Below are positions 8,610 to 17,676 of a stretch of 64,000 bases of DNA, piece by piece (within the stretch, counting starts at the first letter, position 1; each line of letters begins with the position of its first letter). Source of the DNA: Sphingomonas sp. CCH21-G11 (GTDB lineage: Bacteria; Pseudomonadota; Alphaproteobacteria; Sphingomonadales; Sphingomonadaceae); the NCBI RefSeq assembly GCF_001555965.1, contig NZ_LSHX01000024.1:114814-178813 (forward strand), written 5' to 3'. The notes under the pieces are model-generated. The model searched no databases. It was given only the letters and a program-made list of their open reading frames with translations, and was not told the origin of the DNA. Made by a program: the position numbers and the translations under genes.

Positions 8610-9842
8610 TCAGCCTGCGTGCGCGGCCATCCACTTTTCGACGATCGGGGCAATCCGGGTCCGCCACTTCGATCCGTTGAAAATGCCGTAATGCCCGACA
8701 TTGGGGGCCATGTGATAGTGCTTGAGCGCGGCGGGCAGTGACGTCGCAAGCGACAATGCCGCCTTGGTCTGGCCCAGCCCCGAAATGTCATCGCGCTCAC
8801 CCTCGATCGCGAGCAGCGCGATGTCGCGAATGGCGCCCGGATCGACCCGTTTGCCGCGATGAAGCATCTCGCCCTTCGGCAGCGCGTGCTCCTGAAACAC
8901 CACGCGCACCGTCTGGAGATAGAATTCCGCGGTCATGTCGCAGACCGCCCGGTATTCGTCGTAGAACGCCATCGTCGCCTCGGCATTCTCGTCGTCGCCC
9001 TCGACCAGATGCTTGAACATCTCCCAATGGCTGATCAGATGGTTGCCCAGGTTCATCGTCATGAAGCCGGCGAGCTGAAGGAAGCCCGGATAGACCCGCC
9101 GCCCCGCGCCCGGATAGGTCATCGGCACGGTCGCGATCACATTCTGCTCGAACCACGCGTGCGGACGCTCGGTCGCCAGCGTGTTGACGGCGGTCGGCGC
9201 TTCGCGCGTGTCGATCGGCCCGCCCATCAGGGTGACGGTGCGCGGGCGGTGGGGATGATCCTCCGCCGCCATGATCGCGGTCGCGGCATAGCAGGGCACC
9301 GACGGCTGGCACACTGCCAGCATGTGCGCGCGCGGATCGCCTTCGGCCCCGATCACGCTCAGGAATTCGATGACATAGTCGATATAGTCGTCGAGGTCGA
9401 AGCTGCCGTCGGCCAGCGACACCAGCTTGGCATCGCGCCAGTCGGTGATGTAGACGTCGGCGACCGGCAGCATCCGCTCGACCGTACCGCGCAGCAGCGT
9501 GGCATAATGCCCCGACATCGGCGCGACGATCAGCAATTTCGGACCCCCGGTCACGCCTTCGCGCACGAACCGCTTGAGCTGGCCGAACGGTTTTTGGAGG
9601 ACGATTTCCTCGTGCACTGCGACGCTGCAGCCGTCGACGACCGTGTGACTCAGGCCAAAGGGCGGCTTGCCGCGCGGCGCGGAAGCATGCGCGAACACCT
9701 CGAGCGCGGAGGCGAGCACCGGGCCACCGCCGAAATAAGCGAAGGGATTGGCGGGGTTGTGCAACCAACCGGCGCTGAAATTGGCGAGTGCGCTTGCGCC
9801 GGCCAGCATCGAGCGTTGCAGTTCATAACCTTCGTACAGCAT
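8610..9842 (-). CDS. phaZ: intracellular polyhydroxybutyrate depolymerase
   Basis: A 410-residue protein matching the length and layout of alphaproteobacterial intracellular PHB depolymerases: N-terminal MLYEGYELQRS, then KLLIVAPMSGHYATLLRGTV, and VYITDWRDAKLV. The nucleophile-type region AVCQPSVPCYAATAIMA has a cysteine (VCQPS) where ordinary esterases carry serine, as is known for this family. The C-terminal histidine region is HYHMAPNVGHYGIFNGSKW. It mobilises stored PHB granules to hydroxybutyrate. The start at 9842 discards a longer upstream frame with no homology-like character. It diverges from an ABC exporter gene. Confidence 0.93.
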   Translation of the reverse strand: MLYEGYELQRSMLAGASALANFSAGWLHNPANPFAYFGGGPVLASALEVFAHASAPRGKPPFGLSHTVVDGCSVAVHEEIVLQKPFGQLKRFVREGVTGGPKLLIVAPMSGHYATLLRGTVERMLPVADVYITDWRDAKLVSLADGSFDLDDYIDYVIEFLSVIGAEGDPRAHMLAVCQPSVPCYAATAIMAAEDHPHRPRTVTLMGGPIDTREAPTAVNTLATERPHAWFEQNVIATVPMTYPGAGRRVYPGFLQLAGFMTMNLGNHLISHWEMFKHLVEGDDENAEATMAFYDEYRAVCDMTAEFYLQTVRVVFQEHALPKGEMLHRGKRVDPGAIRDIALLAIEGERDDISGLGQTKAALSLATSLPAALKHYHMAPNVGHYGIFNGSKWRTRIAPIVEKWMAAHAG

Positions 9843-10008
9843 CAGATTTCCAATTCCCCACGTCGCATCTGCCCCATGCGCACGATCCCGACCGCTATAG
9901 AGCAAAGGCATTAACCCGCAATGATCGTCTTTGCCCCGAATGATTTGGCGTTTTAATGCGCGCACGGTGTTTCCCGCCGCCGCCAATGACGCTAGGCGGG
10001 AAGGCACC

Positions 10009-11877
10009 ATGGCAGATCAAGTTCCGCCCCCCGCCGCGCGCGCCGTCGATCCCGACGCCGGTGTCCAGCTTCCCACCGCGTCGGCGAACGGTCCGGAAGG
10101 CGCCAATGGCGACCCCGCCGCGGCAGCCGGCCGACGGATCAGCAACCTTCGGATCGTGTGGGGCTATACCCTGCGCTATCCGGTACAACTGACATTGGCG
10201 ATCGTCGCGCTGTTGATTGCGGCGGGCGCGACATTGTGGGTGCCGCGCACCTTTCAGCAGGTCGTCGACAACGGGTTCGCCGCCGGTTCCGACCCGGCGA
10301 GCATCGCGCCCTATTTCCAGGGGCTGTTGATGGTCGTCGTCGTGCTCGCCTGCGCGACTGCGATGCGGTTCTATTTCGTGTCGTGGCTGGGCGAGAAGAC
10401 GGTGGCCGACATGCGCGCCGCGGTACACCGCAACCTGCTGCGCATGCCGCCGGGCTGGTTCGAGGAGAACCGCCCGTCGGAAATCGCGTCGCGCCTGACC
10501 GCCGACACCGCGATCGTCGAACAGGTCGTCGGCACGACGGTGTCGGTGGCGCTGCGCAACCTGTTGGTGGGCGTGGGCGGGGTCATCTATCTCTTCACGC
10601 TCGCACCCAAGCTCGCGCTCTACCTGATCGTCGGCATTCCGGTGATCGTCCTGCCGATCGTCTGGCTGGGCGGCCGCGTGCGCAAATTCTCGCGCTCAAG
10701 CCAGGACCGGGTTGCCGACATCGGTGCGATGGCAGCCGAAACGCTGGGCGCGATGAAAATCGTCCAGGCCTTTGGCCAGGAAGGGCGCGAGGCCGACCGC
10801 TTCGAAGGCGCGGTCAGTCGCGGTTTCGCCGCCGCGCAGCAGCGTTTCGCGACGCGCGCGATCATGACGGCGCTGGTCATCGCGATCCTGTTCAGCGCGG
10901 TCACGCTGATCATGTGGGACGCGGTGTCCGATGTCGCGGCCGGCCGGGTCAGCGGCGGCGCGATCACCGCATTCGTGATCACCGCGGGCCTGGTCACCGG
11001 GTCGTTCGGCGCGTTGACGGAGGTCTATGGCGATCTGTTGCGCGCATCGGGTGCGGCGGGGCGGCTGGCGGAACTGCTGGCGCAGGAGCCCGAGATCAGG
11101 GCACCGGCCAACCCGATTCCGCTGCCGCGACCGCCCGCCGGCGCCGTCACCTTCGACCGGGTGAGCTTTCGCTATCCCACCCGCCGCGAAGTGCTGGCAC
11201 TCGACCAGTTCAGCCTGAACATCGCCGCGGGCGAGACGGTGGCGGTGGTCGGCCCGTCGGGTGCGGGCAAGTCGACGCTGTTCCAGCTGATCCAGCGCTT
11301 CTACGATCCCGAGGGCGGCGAGATCCGCATCGACGGCGTGCCGATCCACCTGGCCGACCCGGCCGAGGTGCGCGGCCGCATCGCGATGGTGCCTCAGGAC
11401 ACGGTGATCTTTGCCGCATCGGCACGCGACAATCTGCGCTACGGCCGGTGGGACGCGAGCGACGAGGAGCTGTGGACCGCCGCCGCCGCCGCCAATGCCG
11501 AGCAGTTCCTGAAGGCGCTGCCGGGCGGGCTCGACACCTTTCTGGGCGAGGGCGGCGCGCGGTTGTCCGGCGGCCAGCGCCAGCGCATCGCGATCGCGCG
11601 CGCGCTGTTGCGCGACGCGCCCGTGCTGCTGCTCGACGAGGCGACGTCGGCACTCGATGCGGAGAGCGAGCGGCTGGTCCAGGATGCGCTCGAGCGGCTG
11701 ATGACCGGGCGCACGACGCTGGTCATCGCGCACCGGCTGGCGACGGTGCGCGCCGCCCAGCGAATCGTGGTGATGAACGAGGGACGCATCGTCGAGACCG
11801 GCAGCCATGCCGAGCTGATCGCCGCAGGCGGCCTTTATGCGCGGCTGGCGGCGCTGCAATTCAACGAAGCCGCCTGA
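10009..11877 (+). CDS. ABC transporter, fused permease and ATPase (ABCB/MsbA-like exporter)
   Basis: 622 residues. The N-terminal six-helix exporter domain spans about 60-340. It is followed by a nucleotide-binding domain with Walker A VGPSGAGKSTLF, signature LSGGQRQRIAIARALL, Walker B VLLLDEATSALD and H-loop VIAHRLATV, all intact. Such half-transporters homodimerise and export lipids, peptides or drugs. The ATG at 10009 has GCGGGAAGG upstream. It is ten bases from the next gene, a reductase-like protein, so the two are probably co-transcribed. The substrate is unknown. Confidence 0.92.
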   Translation: MADQVPPPAARAVDPDAGVQLPTASANGPEGANGDPAAAAGRRISNLRIVWGYTLRYPVQLTLAIVALLIAAGATLWVPRTFQQVVDNGFAAGSDPASIAPYFQGLLMVVVVLACATAMRFYFVSWLGEKTVADMRAAVHRNLLRMPPGWFEENRPSEIASRLTADTAIVEQVVGTTVSVALRNLLVGVGGVIYLFTLAPKLALYLIVGIPVIVLPIVWLGGRVRKFSRSSQDRVADIGAMAAETLGAMKIVQAFGQEGREADRFEGAVSRGFAAAQQRFATRAIMTALVIAILFSAVTLIMWDAVSDVAAGRVSGGAITAFVITAGLVTGSFGALTEVYGDLLRASGAAGRLAELLAQEPEIRAPANPIPLPRPPAGAVTFDRVSFRYPTRREVLALDQFSLNIAAGETVAVVGPSGAGKSTLFQLIQRFYDPEGGEIRIDGVPIHLADPAEVRGRIAMVPQDTVIFAASARDNLRYGRWDASDEELWTAAAAANAEQFLKALPGGLDTFLGEGGARLSGGQRQRIAIARALLRDAPVLLLDEATSALDAESERLVQDALERLMTGRTTLVIAHRLATVRAAQRIVVMNEGRIVETGSHAELIAAGGLYARLAALQFNEAA

Positions 11878-11887
11878 GGAGAGGGAA

Positions 11888-13054
11888 ATGGCCGAGTTCG
11901 ATATCATCGTCTATGGCGCGACCGGGTTCACCGGGCGGCTGGTCGCCGAATATCTGGCGCGCGAATATGGCGACGGGTCGCTGCGCTGGGCGATGGCGGG
12001 CCGCTCGCTGACCAAGCTGCAGGAAGTCCGCGACGAAATCGGCGCGCCCGCCGATATCCCGATGCTCACCGCCAATGCCGACGACCCCGCGTCGCTGGCA
12101 CAGATGGTTGCGCGCGCGACCGTGCTGCTCACCACCGTCGGCCCCTATCAGCTCTATGGCAACGATCTGGTCGCGGCGTGCGCGGCCGCGGGCACGGCCT
12201 ATGTCGACCTGTGCGGCGAACCCGCGTGGATGCGCCACATGATCGACCGCCATGCGGCGACGGCGCAAACGAGCGGCGCGCGCATTGTGTTCTCCTGCGG
12301 CTTCGATTCGATCCCGTTCGACCTGGGCGTCTACACGCTTCAGGAGGCCGCGCGCGACAAGTTCGGTGCGCCCGCCCCACGCGTCAAATGCCGCATCCGC
12401 ACGATGAAGGGCACGTTTTCGGGCGGCACCTTTGCCAGCGCCAAGGCGACGATGGTCGCGGCCGCGAAAGACCCGTCGATCTTCAAGCTGCTGATCGATC
12501 CGTTCGCGCTGACCCCGGGTTTCGAAGGGCCGTCGCAGCCTAAGGGGCTGTTGCCCGAATATGATGCGGCGGTCGGCGGCTGGGTCGCGCCGTTCGTCAT
12601 GGCGCCGATCAACACCAAGAATGTTCACCGCACCAATGCGCTGCTCGGCCACCCGTACGGCACCGATTTCGTCTATGACGAAATGGTCATCGCCGGGCTG
12701 GGCGAGATGGGCAAGGCCGCGGCCGAGGCGCTGGCGAAGCTAAATCCGATGGCCGGCGACAAGGGACCGAAGCCCGGCGAAGGCCCGTCGAAGGAAGAGC
12801 GCGACAGCGGCCATTACGACCTGCTGTTCATCGGCGAGATGCCCGACGGCGCGCGTGTCGAGGCCGTCGTCACCGGTGACCGCGACCCCGGCTATGGTTC
12901 GACCAGCAAGATGATCGCCGAAAGTGCGATCTGCCTGGTTCGCGACGTGCCGGCCGAGGGCAAGGGCGGCATCTGGACCCCAGGCGGACTGATGGCCGAA
13001 CCGCTGCGTGAGCGGCTGCGCGCGCATGCCGGGCTGACGTTCGTCGCGGGGTGA
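11888..13054 (+). CDS. saccharopine dehydrogenase-like NAD(P)-binding protein (trans-acting enoyl reductase type)
   Basis: 388 residues with a Rossmann start FDIIVYGATGFTGRLVAEYL and the downstream CGFDSIPFDLGVY that marks the saccharopine-dehydrogenase-like / trans-acting enoyl reductase group. Some mycobacterial relatives reduce enoyl groups during lipid assembly. True saccharopine dehydrogenation is unlikely because no lysine-pathway context exists. GAGAGGGAA precedes the ATG, ten bases after the ABC transporter stop. Pairing with a lipid-type ABC exporter suggests, as inference only, lipid modification and export. A repeat-rich spacer follows. Confidence 0.82.
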   Translation: MAEFDIIVYGATGFTGRLVAEYLAREYGDGSLRWAMAGRSLTKLQEVRDEIGAPADIPMLTANADDPASLAQMVARATVLLTTVGPYQLYGNDLVAACAAAGTAYVDLCGEPAWMRHMIDRHAATAQTSGARIVFSCGFDSIPFDLGVYTLQEAARDKFGAPAPRVKCRIRTMKGTFSGGTFASAKATMVAAAKDPSIFKLLIDPFALTPGFEGPSQPKGLLPEYDAAVGGWVAPFVMAPINTKNVHRTNALLGHPYGTDFVYDEMVIAGLGEMGKAAAEALAKLNPMAGDKGPKPGEGPSKEERDSGHYDLLFIGEMPDGARVEAVVTGDRDPGYGSTSKMIAESAICLVRDVPAEGKGGIWTPGGLMAEPLRERLRAHAGLTFVAG

Positions 13055-13094
13055 GGCCGTGACGGCACGTTTGCGTGCGCGCGTCTCACGTAAG

Positions 13095-13170
13095 CCGTTC
13101 GTATCGAGCGCAGTCGAGATGCGCCGCACCGCATGGGCAGACGCTTCTCGACTTCGCTCGAAGCGAACGG
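13095..13170. repeat. palindromic repeat (family A), intergenic copy
   Basis: Arms 13095-13123 and 13142-13170 are inverted repeats matching at 25 of 29 positions around TCGAGCG(A/C)AGTCGAGA. The same family occurs within putA at 3399-3472, where it is translated. Transcribed in either direction it would form a long hairpin. Confidence 0.88.
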
Positions 13171-13206
13171 AAGTCAGGCGAGAGGTAGGCGAGAGCATTT
13201 TCAAGT

Positions 13207-13290
13207 CAGGTGGAATCACCTGGCGACGCGGAAAATGAGGAAAATAAAAGACAAAAGAGCGTGATCCGCTTCAACCAAAGTGGATCACGC
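13207..13290. repeat. composite double hairpin in AT-richer spacer
   Basis: CAGGTG-GAAT-CACCTG (13207-13222) is a perfect 6-bp-arm palindrome. GCGTGATCCGCTT (13259-13271) pairs with AAGTGGATCACGC (13278-13290) at 12 of 13 positions. Between them lies an A-rich stretch unusual for this genome. Both hairpins share a GATCAC/GAATCACC-like word, so this may be one composite element. Confidence 0.5.
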
Positions 13291-13337
13291 AATGGAGCCT
13301 GATGACGTTGGAGTCACTCGCTCTCCAATGACTTCCT

Positions 13338-13433
13338 CGTCACCCCGGCCTTGTGCCGGGGTCTACCGGGCCGCGCAGTTCCGGCGGTTGTGACCTGTGG
13401 CACCGTGGCCCCCGGCACAAGGCCGGGGTGACG
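13338..13433. repeat. REP-like inverted repeat with perfect 24-bp arms (family C)
   Basis: Arms 13338-13361 and 13410-13433 are perfect inverted repeats, and each arm is itself a hairpin (CCCCGGC-CTTGT-GCCGGGG). This nested structure is typical of REP/BIME-type elements. A single-arm relative lies at 59686-59712. No RAYT transposase is visible in the window. Confidence 0.85.
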
Positions 13434-13487
13434 GAAGTTTATTCCGAGCAAGGTCATCATGCCCTGATGTGGGCGCGAATACCCCGC

Positions 13488-14474
13488 TCACACCCGATAA
13501 TAATCGCGGTACCAGGCGACGAACCGCTCGATCCCCTCGCCCAGCATGACCCTGGGGCGATAGCCGGTCAGCGCGTTCAGCCGGCTGACATCGGCATAGG
13601 TGGCGGTCACGTCGCCCGCCTGCATCGGCCGCATCACCTTGATCGCTTCGCGTCCGAGCGCATGTTCGAGCGTCGCGATCATGTCCATCAGCCCGACGGG
13701 ATGGCTGTCGCCGATGTTGAGCACGCGATGCCCGCCCGCGGCCGGCGGGCGATCGAGCGCACCGACGATCCCGTCGACGATATCGTCGACATAGGTGAAG
13801 TCGCGCGCCATCCGTCCTTCGCCGAACACCTCGATCGGCTCGCCCGCCAGAATGCGGCGCGTGAACGAGAAATAGGCCATGTCCGGCCGGCCCCACGGGC
13901 CATAAACGGTAAAGAAGCGCAGCCCCGTCTGGGGAAAACCGTAAAGCGCGGCATAGGCCTGGCTCATCAGTTCGCCCGCCCGCTTGGTCGCGGCGTAGAG
14001 CGATACCGGATCGACCGCCGCGTCCGTTTCGCTGAACCCGTGACCCTCGAGCGGGCGATCGCCATAGACCGAGCTGGACGACGCGTAGACCAGGTGGACG
14101 AAGCCCGGCGCATGCCGACACGCCTCGAGGATGGCGAGATGGCCGGCAAGGTTGGATCGTTGATAGGCGAACGGATTGTCGATGCTGTAGCGCACCCCCG
14201 CCTGCGCGGCGAGATGGACGACCCGGACGACGCCATGGTCGCCGACCAGAGCCGCGATCGCCTCCGCCTCGGCAATGTCGAGCCGATGAAACGCGAACCC
14301 CTCGCGCGCCGTCAGATTGGCCAACCGCGCCGCCTTCAGCGCCGGGTCGTAATAGTCGTTGAGGATATCGACGCCGATCACGCGCTCGCCGCGATCGAGC
14401 AGCCGGTGCGCGACCGCATGGCCGATGAATCCGGCCGCGCCCGTCACCAGGACGGGACCCGCCTGGTCGGTCAC
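13488..14474 (-). CDS. NAD-dependent nucleotide-sugar epimerase (UDP-glucuronate 4-epimerase-like)
   Basis: 328 residues of the extended SDR family: VLVTGAAGFIGHAVAHRLL binds NAD, VVHLAAQAGVRYS and YASSSSVYG follow, and YAATKRAGE gives the catalytic Tyr-x-x-x-Lys. RFFTVYGPWGRPDMAYFSF is characteristic of UDP-glucuronate 4-epimerases, which make UDP-galacturonate. It starts at a GTG at 14474 that overlaps the stop of the UDP-glucose dehydrogenase gene (GTGA). The pathway UDP-Glc to UDP-GlcA to UDP-GalA is therefore translationally coupled, which supports this specificity. It is the left edge of the polysaccharide locus. Confidence 0.9.
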   Translation of the reverse strand: MTDQAGPVLVTGAAGFIGHAVAHRLLDRGERVIGVDILNDYYDPALKAARLANLTAREGFAFHRLDIAEAEAIAALVGDHGVVRVVHLAAQAGVRYSIDNPFAYQRSNLAGHLAILEACRHAPGFVHLVYASSSSVYGDRPLEGHGFSETDAAVDPVSLYAATKRAGELMSQAYAALYGFPQTGLRFFTVYGPWGRPDMAYFSFTRRILAGEPIEVFGEGRMARDFTYVDDIVDGIVGALDRPPAAGGHRVLNIGDSHPVGLMDMIATLEHALGREAIKVMRPMQAGDVTATYADVSRLNALTGYRPRVMLGEGIERFVAWYRDYYRV

Positions 14475-15772
14475 CGACCGACCGCGTGATAGGTGAAGCC
14501 CGCCTCCTCGACCATCGCGCGCGGATAGATGTTGCGCAGGTCGACCAGGATCGGCTGGCTCAGCAGCGACTTGACGCGGCTGAGGTCGAGCGCGCGGAAG
14601 GCATCCCATTCGGTCACGATCGCGAGCGCGTCGGCACCGTCGATGGCCTCATAGGCGTTGGCGCAATAGACGACGTCGTCCAGAACCGCGCGCGCCTGTT
14701 CCATCCCCTCGGGATCATAGGCGCGGATCGTCGCGCCCGCGTCCTGCAGCGTCTGGATCACCGCGATTGCCGGGCTGTCGCGCATGTCGTCGGTGTTGGG
14801 CTTGAACGTCAGCCCGAGAATGGCGACGGTCTTGCCCCGGACATCGCCGTTCATCGCGGCGATCACCTTGCGCCCCATCGCGCGCTTGCGGTTGTCGTTG
14901 ACCATGACCACCGCCTCGACGATGCGCTGCGGGGCATCGTAATCCTGGCTGGTCTTGAGCAGCGCCAGCGTATCCTTGGGGAAGCAGGATCCGCCATAGC
15001 CTGGCCCGGCGTGGAGAAATTTGCCGCCGATGCGGTTGTCGAGCCCGATGCCGCGGGCGACCTCCTGAACGTCGGCGCCGACCTTTTCACACAGATCGGC
15101 GATTTCGTTGATGAAGGTGATCTTGGTCGCGAGAAACGCGTTGCCGGCATATTTGGTCAGCTCCGCACCGCGCCGCGACATTTCGATGATCGGCGCGCGG
15201 TTGAGGCTGAGCGGGCGGTAGATGTCGCGCATCACCTGCATCCCGCGTTCGTCATGCCCGCCAATGACGATGCGGTCGGGCCGCTTGAAATCGTCGATCG
15301 CCGCGCCTTCCCGCAGAAATTCGGGGTTGGACACGACCGCGAACTCGGCGTCGGGGTTGGCTTCGCGGATGATTCGTTCGACCTCATCCCCGGTGCCGAC
15401 CGGCACGGTCGATTTGGTGACGATGACGGTGAAGCCGGTGATCGCGCGCGCGATTTCCGCCGCGGCGGCGTGGACATAGCTCAGGTCGGCATGACCGTCC
15501 CCGCGCCGTGACGGGGTGCCGACCGCGATGAACACTGCGTCCGCGCCGGCAACGCCTTCGGCGAGGTCGGTCGTGAAGTGCAGCCGGTCGCCGGCGACGT
15601 TGCTGGCGACGAGCGCGTCGAGCCCGGGTTCGTAGATCGGCATCCTGCCCTGATGCAGCGCGGCGATCTTGCTCTCGTCCTTGTCGACGCAAACGACGTC
15701 GTGACCGAAGTCCGAAAAGCAGGCCCCCGATACCAGCCCGACATAGCCGGTCCCGATCATTGCAATCCGCAT
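14471..15772 (-). CDS. ugd: UDP-glucose 6-dehydrogenase
   Basis: 433 residues. The N-terminal NAD-binding fold is MRIAMIGTGYVGLVSGACFS, the central substrate region follows, and the catalytic cysteine lies in GPGYGGSCFPKDT. The C-terminal UDP-binding domain contains ILGLTFKPNTDDMRDSPA. It oxidises UDP-glucose to UDP-glucuronate in the cytoplasm using two NAD. The ATG at 15772 has GGGAGCT upstream; a longer frame would add a cysteine-rich tail unlike the family. It is coupled to the downstream epimerase by a 4-base overlap and supplies uronic-acid precursors to the exopolysaccharide locus. Confidence 0.96.
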   Translation of the reverse strand: MRIAMIGTGYVGLVSGACFSDFGHDVVCVDKDESKIAALHQGRMPIYEPGLDALVASNVAGDRLHFTTDLAEGVAGADAVFIAVGTPSRRGDGHADLSYVHAAAAEIARAITGFTVIVTKSTVPVGTGDEVERIIREANPDAEFAVVSNPEFLREGAAIDDFKRPDRIVIGGHDERGMQVMRDIYRPLSLNRAPIIEMSRRGAELTKYAGNAFLATKITFINEIADLCEKVGADVQEVARGIGLDNRIGGKFLHAGPGYGGSCFPKDTLALLKTSQDYDAPQRIVEAVVMVNDNRKRAMGRKVIAAMNGDVRGKTVAILGLTFKPNTDDMRDSPAIAVIQTLQDAGATIRAYDPEGMEQARAVLDDVVYCANAYEAIDGADALAIVTEWDAFRALDLSRVKSLLSQPILVDLRNIYPRAMVEEAGFTYHAVGR

Positions 15773-16020
15773 TCTCAGAGCTCCCTTGTGCCGCGAAGTC
15801 CGCCCAGCTTTTGCTGCACAGCAGCAACGCGCCGCACCCCTGCGAAATATTGATCGCAATTACAACCCGGATCGTCCGACGCCGCGGGCATACTCGTCGG
15901 ATGACAAGGCCGGTTGGTCGTGTCGGCCCGCCGATCGTCGCTGCCGACTGCGCTCGCCGCCGCGATGCTTCACCCTTTCTCAAGACTTGCCACCCTATGG
16001 CGAGGGCCGCTGTTGGAGTA

Positions 16021-16500
16021 ATGAGCATGTTGACCAGCGCCGCCCAGAACGTCGCGCCGTCCGACGGCCGCCGCGCCGACGATCGCCAGCCCGTCGATCG
16101 TCCGTCGACGTTTCGCGATCAGCACGGCGCACCGCAGAATGTGATGGTCGAGGATCTTTCCAGGCTCGGGTGCAAGATTGCCGGCGAGTTCGCGGTCCAG
16201 CCGAACAGCCAGGTCACGATCGGATTGCCCGGCGTTGGTGTCGCACAGGCCAGGGTCGTACGGATCGTGCCCGGCGCAATCGGGGTCGAGTTTCTCCATC
16301 CCCTGTCGCCGACCGACCTCGACACTGCCTTCCGGCAGTCCCCCGTCCACGCGCTCCAGGCCCAGATCATGGTCGCCAATGCGGGCGACGTGCATGTTCA
16401 CGAAGACCGTTGGCCCGGCGTCGCGCGGATCGGCGTCATTGCCGGTGGTTCGGTGCTGCTGTGGGGCGCGATCATCGCGACCGTCCGCGGGCTGTTCTGA
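16021..16500 (+). CDS. PilZ-domain c-di-GMP-binding protein with C-terminal membrane helix
   Basis: 159 residues. The PilZ core shows the RxxxR element (RADDR, about 18-22) and the D-x-S-x-x-G element (DLSRLG, about 45-50), which together bind cyclic di-GMP. A hydrophobic stretch at about 138-156 (GVIAGGSVLLWGAIIATV) probably anchors the C-terminus in the membrane. It sits between ugd and a glycosyltransferase, so control of polysaccharide production by c-di-GMP is a reasonable inference. The start is the ATG at 16021 after GTTGGAGTA; another ATG lies two codons later. Confidence 0.85.
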   Translation: MSMLTSAAQNVAPSDGRRADDRQPVDRPSTFRDQHGAPQNVMVEDLSRLGCKIAGEFAVQPNSQVTIGLPGVGVAQARVVRIVPGAIGVEFLHPLSPTDLDTAFRQSPVHALQAQIMVANAGDVHVHEDRWPGVARIGVIAGGSVLLWGAIIATVRGLF

Positions 16501-16518
16501 ACCCGACGACCCGGCCGA

Positions 16519-17676
16519 TCAGTCGTTGATTCGCTGGCGGACCGAGGCGGCGGGTTCCCATACCGTATAGGTCTGGCGCATCAGCAGCGATTGCACGACC
16601 CCGCGCGCCACGCCGGCAAGGCTGGCGATGCTGCTCCACGCGAATTCCGCGATGCGGACACGCACCAGATTTCCGATCAGCAACACAAGCGCAAGGCCGA
16701 TCAGCCCGGCCGCGACCGCCATCAGGCTGGTATAGATCGCCAGCGCCGCCGCGAAGCAGAGGACGGCACCCAGCAGGAAGAACGGCATCAGCCATTTGAT
16801 CAGGCGGTGCGAAAGATAGCCGTACACCAGCACCGGATGCATTTGGCGGAGCGCCGGCCACAGCGCGCGGTGCACGTTCATCCCCTGGCACGCAATCCGT
16901 GCCTTGCGCCGATGTTCCTCGACCGACGCAGTCGCGCTGCGTTCGGTGATCGTCACCTGGGGCACGCGCGTCACGCGCTTGCCGTCGATGAGGACCTTGA
17001 GCGAGACAAAGAGGTCGTCGATCAGGTTGGGCGGGGGCAGGTGATAATTTTCCCGCCGGATGACGAACATCGCGCCGTCGACCCCGATCAGGCCATAGGC
17101 TTCGTCCTCCAGGCGCTTGATCCACTCCTCGAGCTGCCAGTAGCGCGCGCCGAGCGCGCTCGTCGCGGTCTCCCCTTCGTTGCTGTAGACCAGCCGCGCG
17201 GTGACGCAGCCGACCGTCGGGTCGCGGAGCGGCTCGACAAGGTCGATGAGCGCCGAAACGGGGGCACGGACATTGGCGTCGGTGAACATGACGAGTTCGC
17301 TGTCGCTCGCCGCCAGCAGTGCCCCCATCCCCGCTGTCTTGCCCGAACGCGTGGCGGACGCGATCAGGTTCACGCGATCGGCAAAAGGCGCGAGCAGCTC
17401 GACCGTGTCGTCGGTGCAGCCATCCGCATACACATGGATCGTCGCTGGGCCATAGGCCTCGGCCTGTTCGATCAGGCGCCGCACCTTTTCGACGACCACG
17501 TCCTGCTCGTTGTACACCGACATGCAGATGGCGACCGACGGCCGCGTGGCGGCCGGTTGTCGCGGCGCGGCACGCCGCGATCGAGGGCGGAGGACCAGGA
17601 GCGACAGCGGATAGGTCACGAAGGGGTGGAGCGCGAAGCCGAGCAGCACGACCCCGAGTGCGATCAAGCTCATCAA
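16519..17676 (-). CDS. family 2 glycosyltransferase, membrane-associated
   Basis: 385 residues. An N-terminal helix (4-28) precedes the GT-A catalytic domain, with VAICMSVYNEQDVV at the nucleotide site, ADGCTDDT and the metal-binding FTDAN. The acceptor-side YWQLEEWIKRLE follows. The C-terminus has two or three helices and ends QTYTVWEPA. This layout is that of membrane GT2 enzymes that extend lipid-linked sugars or make a chain. It is a paralogue of the gene at 25730-26860 (same YWxLEEW(I/L)KRLE and C-terminal QTW-like ending) placed in opposite orientation. It diverges from the O-antigen-ligase-like gene. Confidence 0.88.
   Translation of the reverse strand: MMSLIALGVVLLGFALHPFVTYPLSLLVLRPRSRRAAPRQPAATRPSVAICMSVYNEQDVVVEKVRRLIEQAEAYGPATIHVYADGCTDDTVELLAPFADRVNLIASATRSGKTAGMGALLAASDSELVMFTDANVRAPVSALIDLVEPLRDPTVGCVTARLVYSNEGETATSALGARYWQLEEWIKRLEDEAYGLIGVDGAMFVIRRENYHLPPPNLIDDLFVSLKVLIDGKRVTRVPQVTITERSATASVEEHRRKARIACQGMNVHRALWPALRQMHPVLVYGYLSHRLIKWLMPFFLLGAVLCFAAALAIYTSLMAVAAGLIGLALVLLIGNLVRVRIAEFAWSSIASLAGVARGVVQSLLMRQTYTVWEPAASVRQRIND

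Larger units (their letters stand above)
13055..13487. other. 433-bp repeat-rich spacer between metabolic genes and the polysaccharide locus
   Basis: No convincing gene. It contains three separate palindromic structures described individually: 13095-13170, 13207-13290 and 13338-13433. Both flanking genes end here (convergent), so these elements may also stop transcription from either side. Confidence 0.8.
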
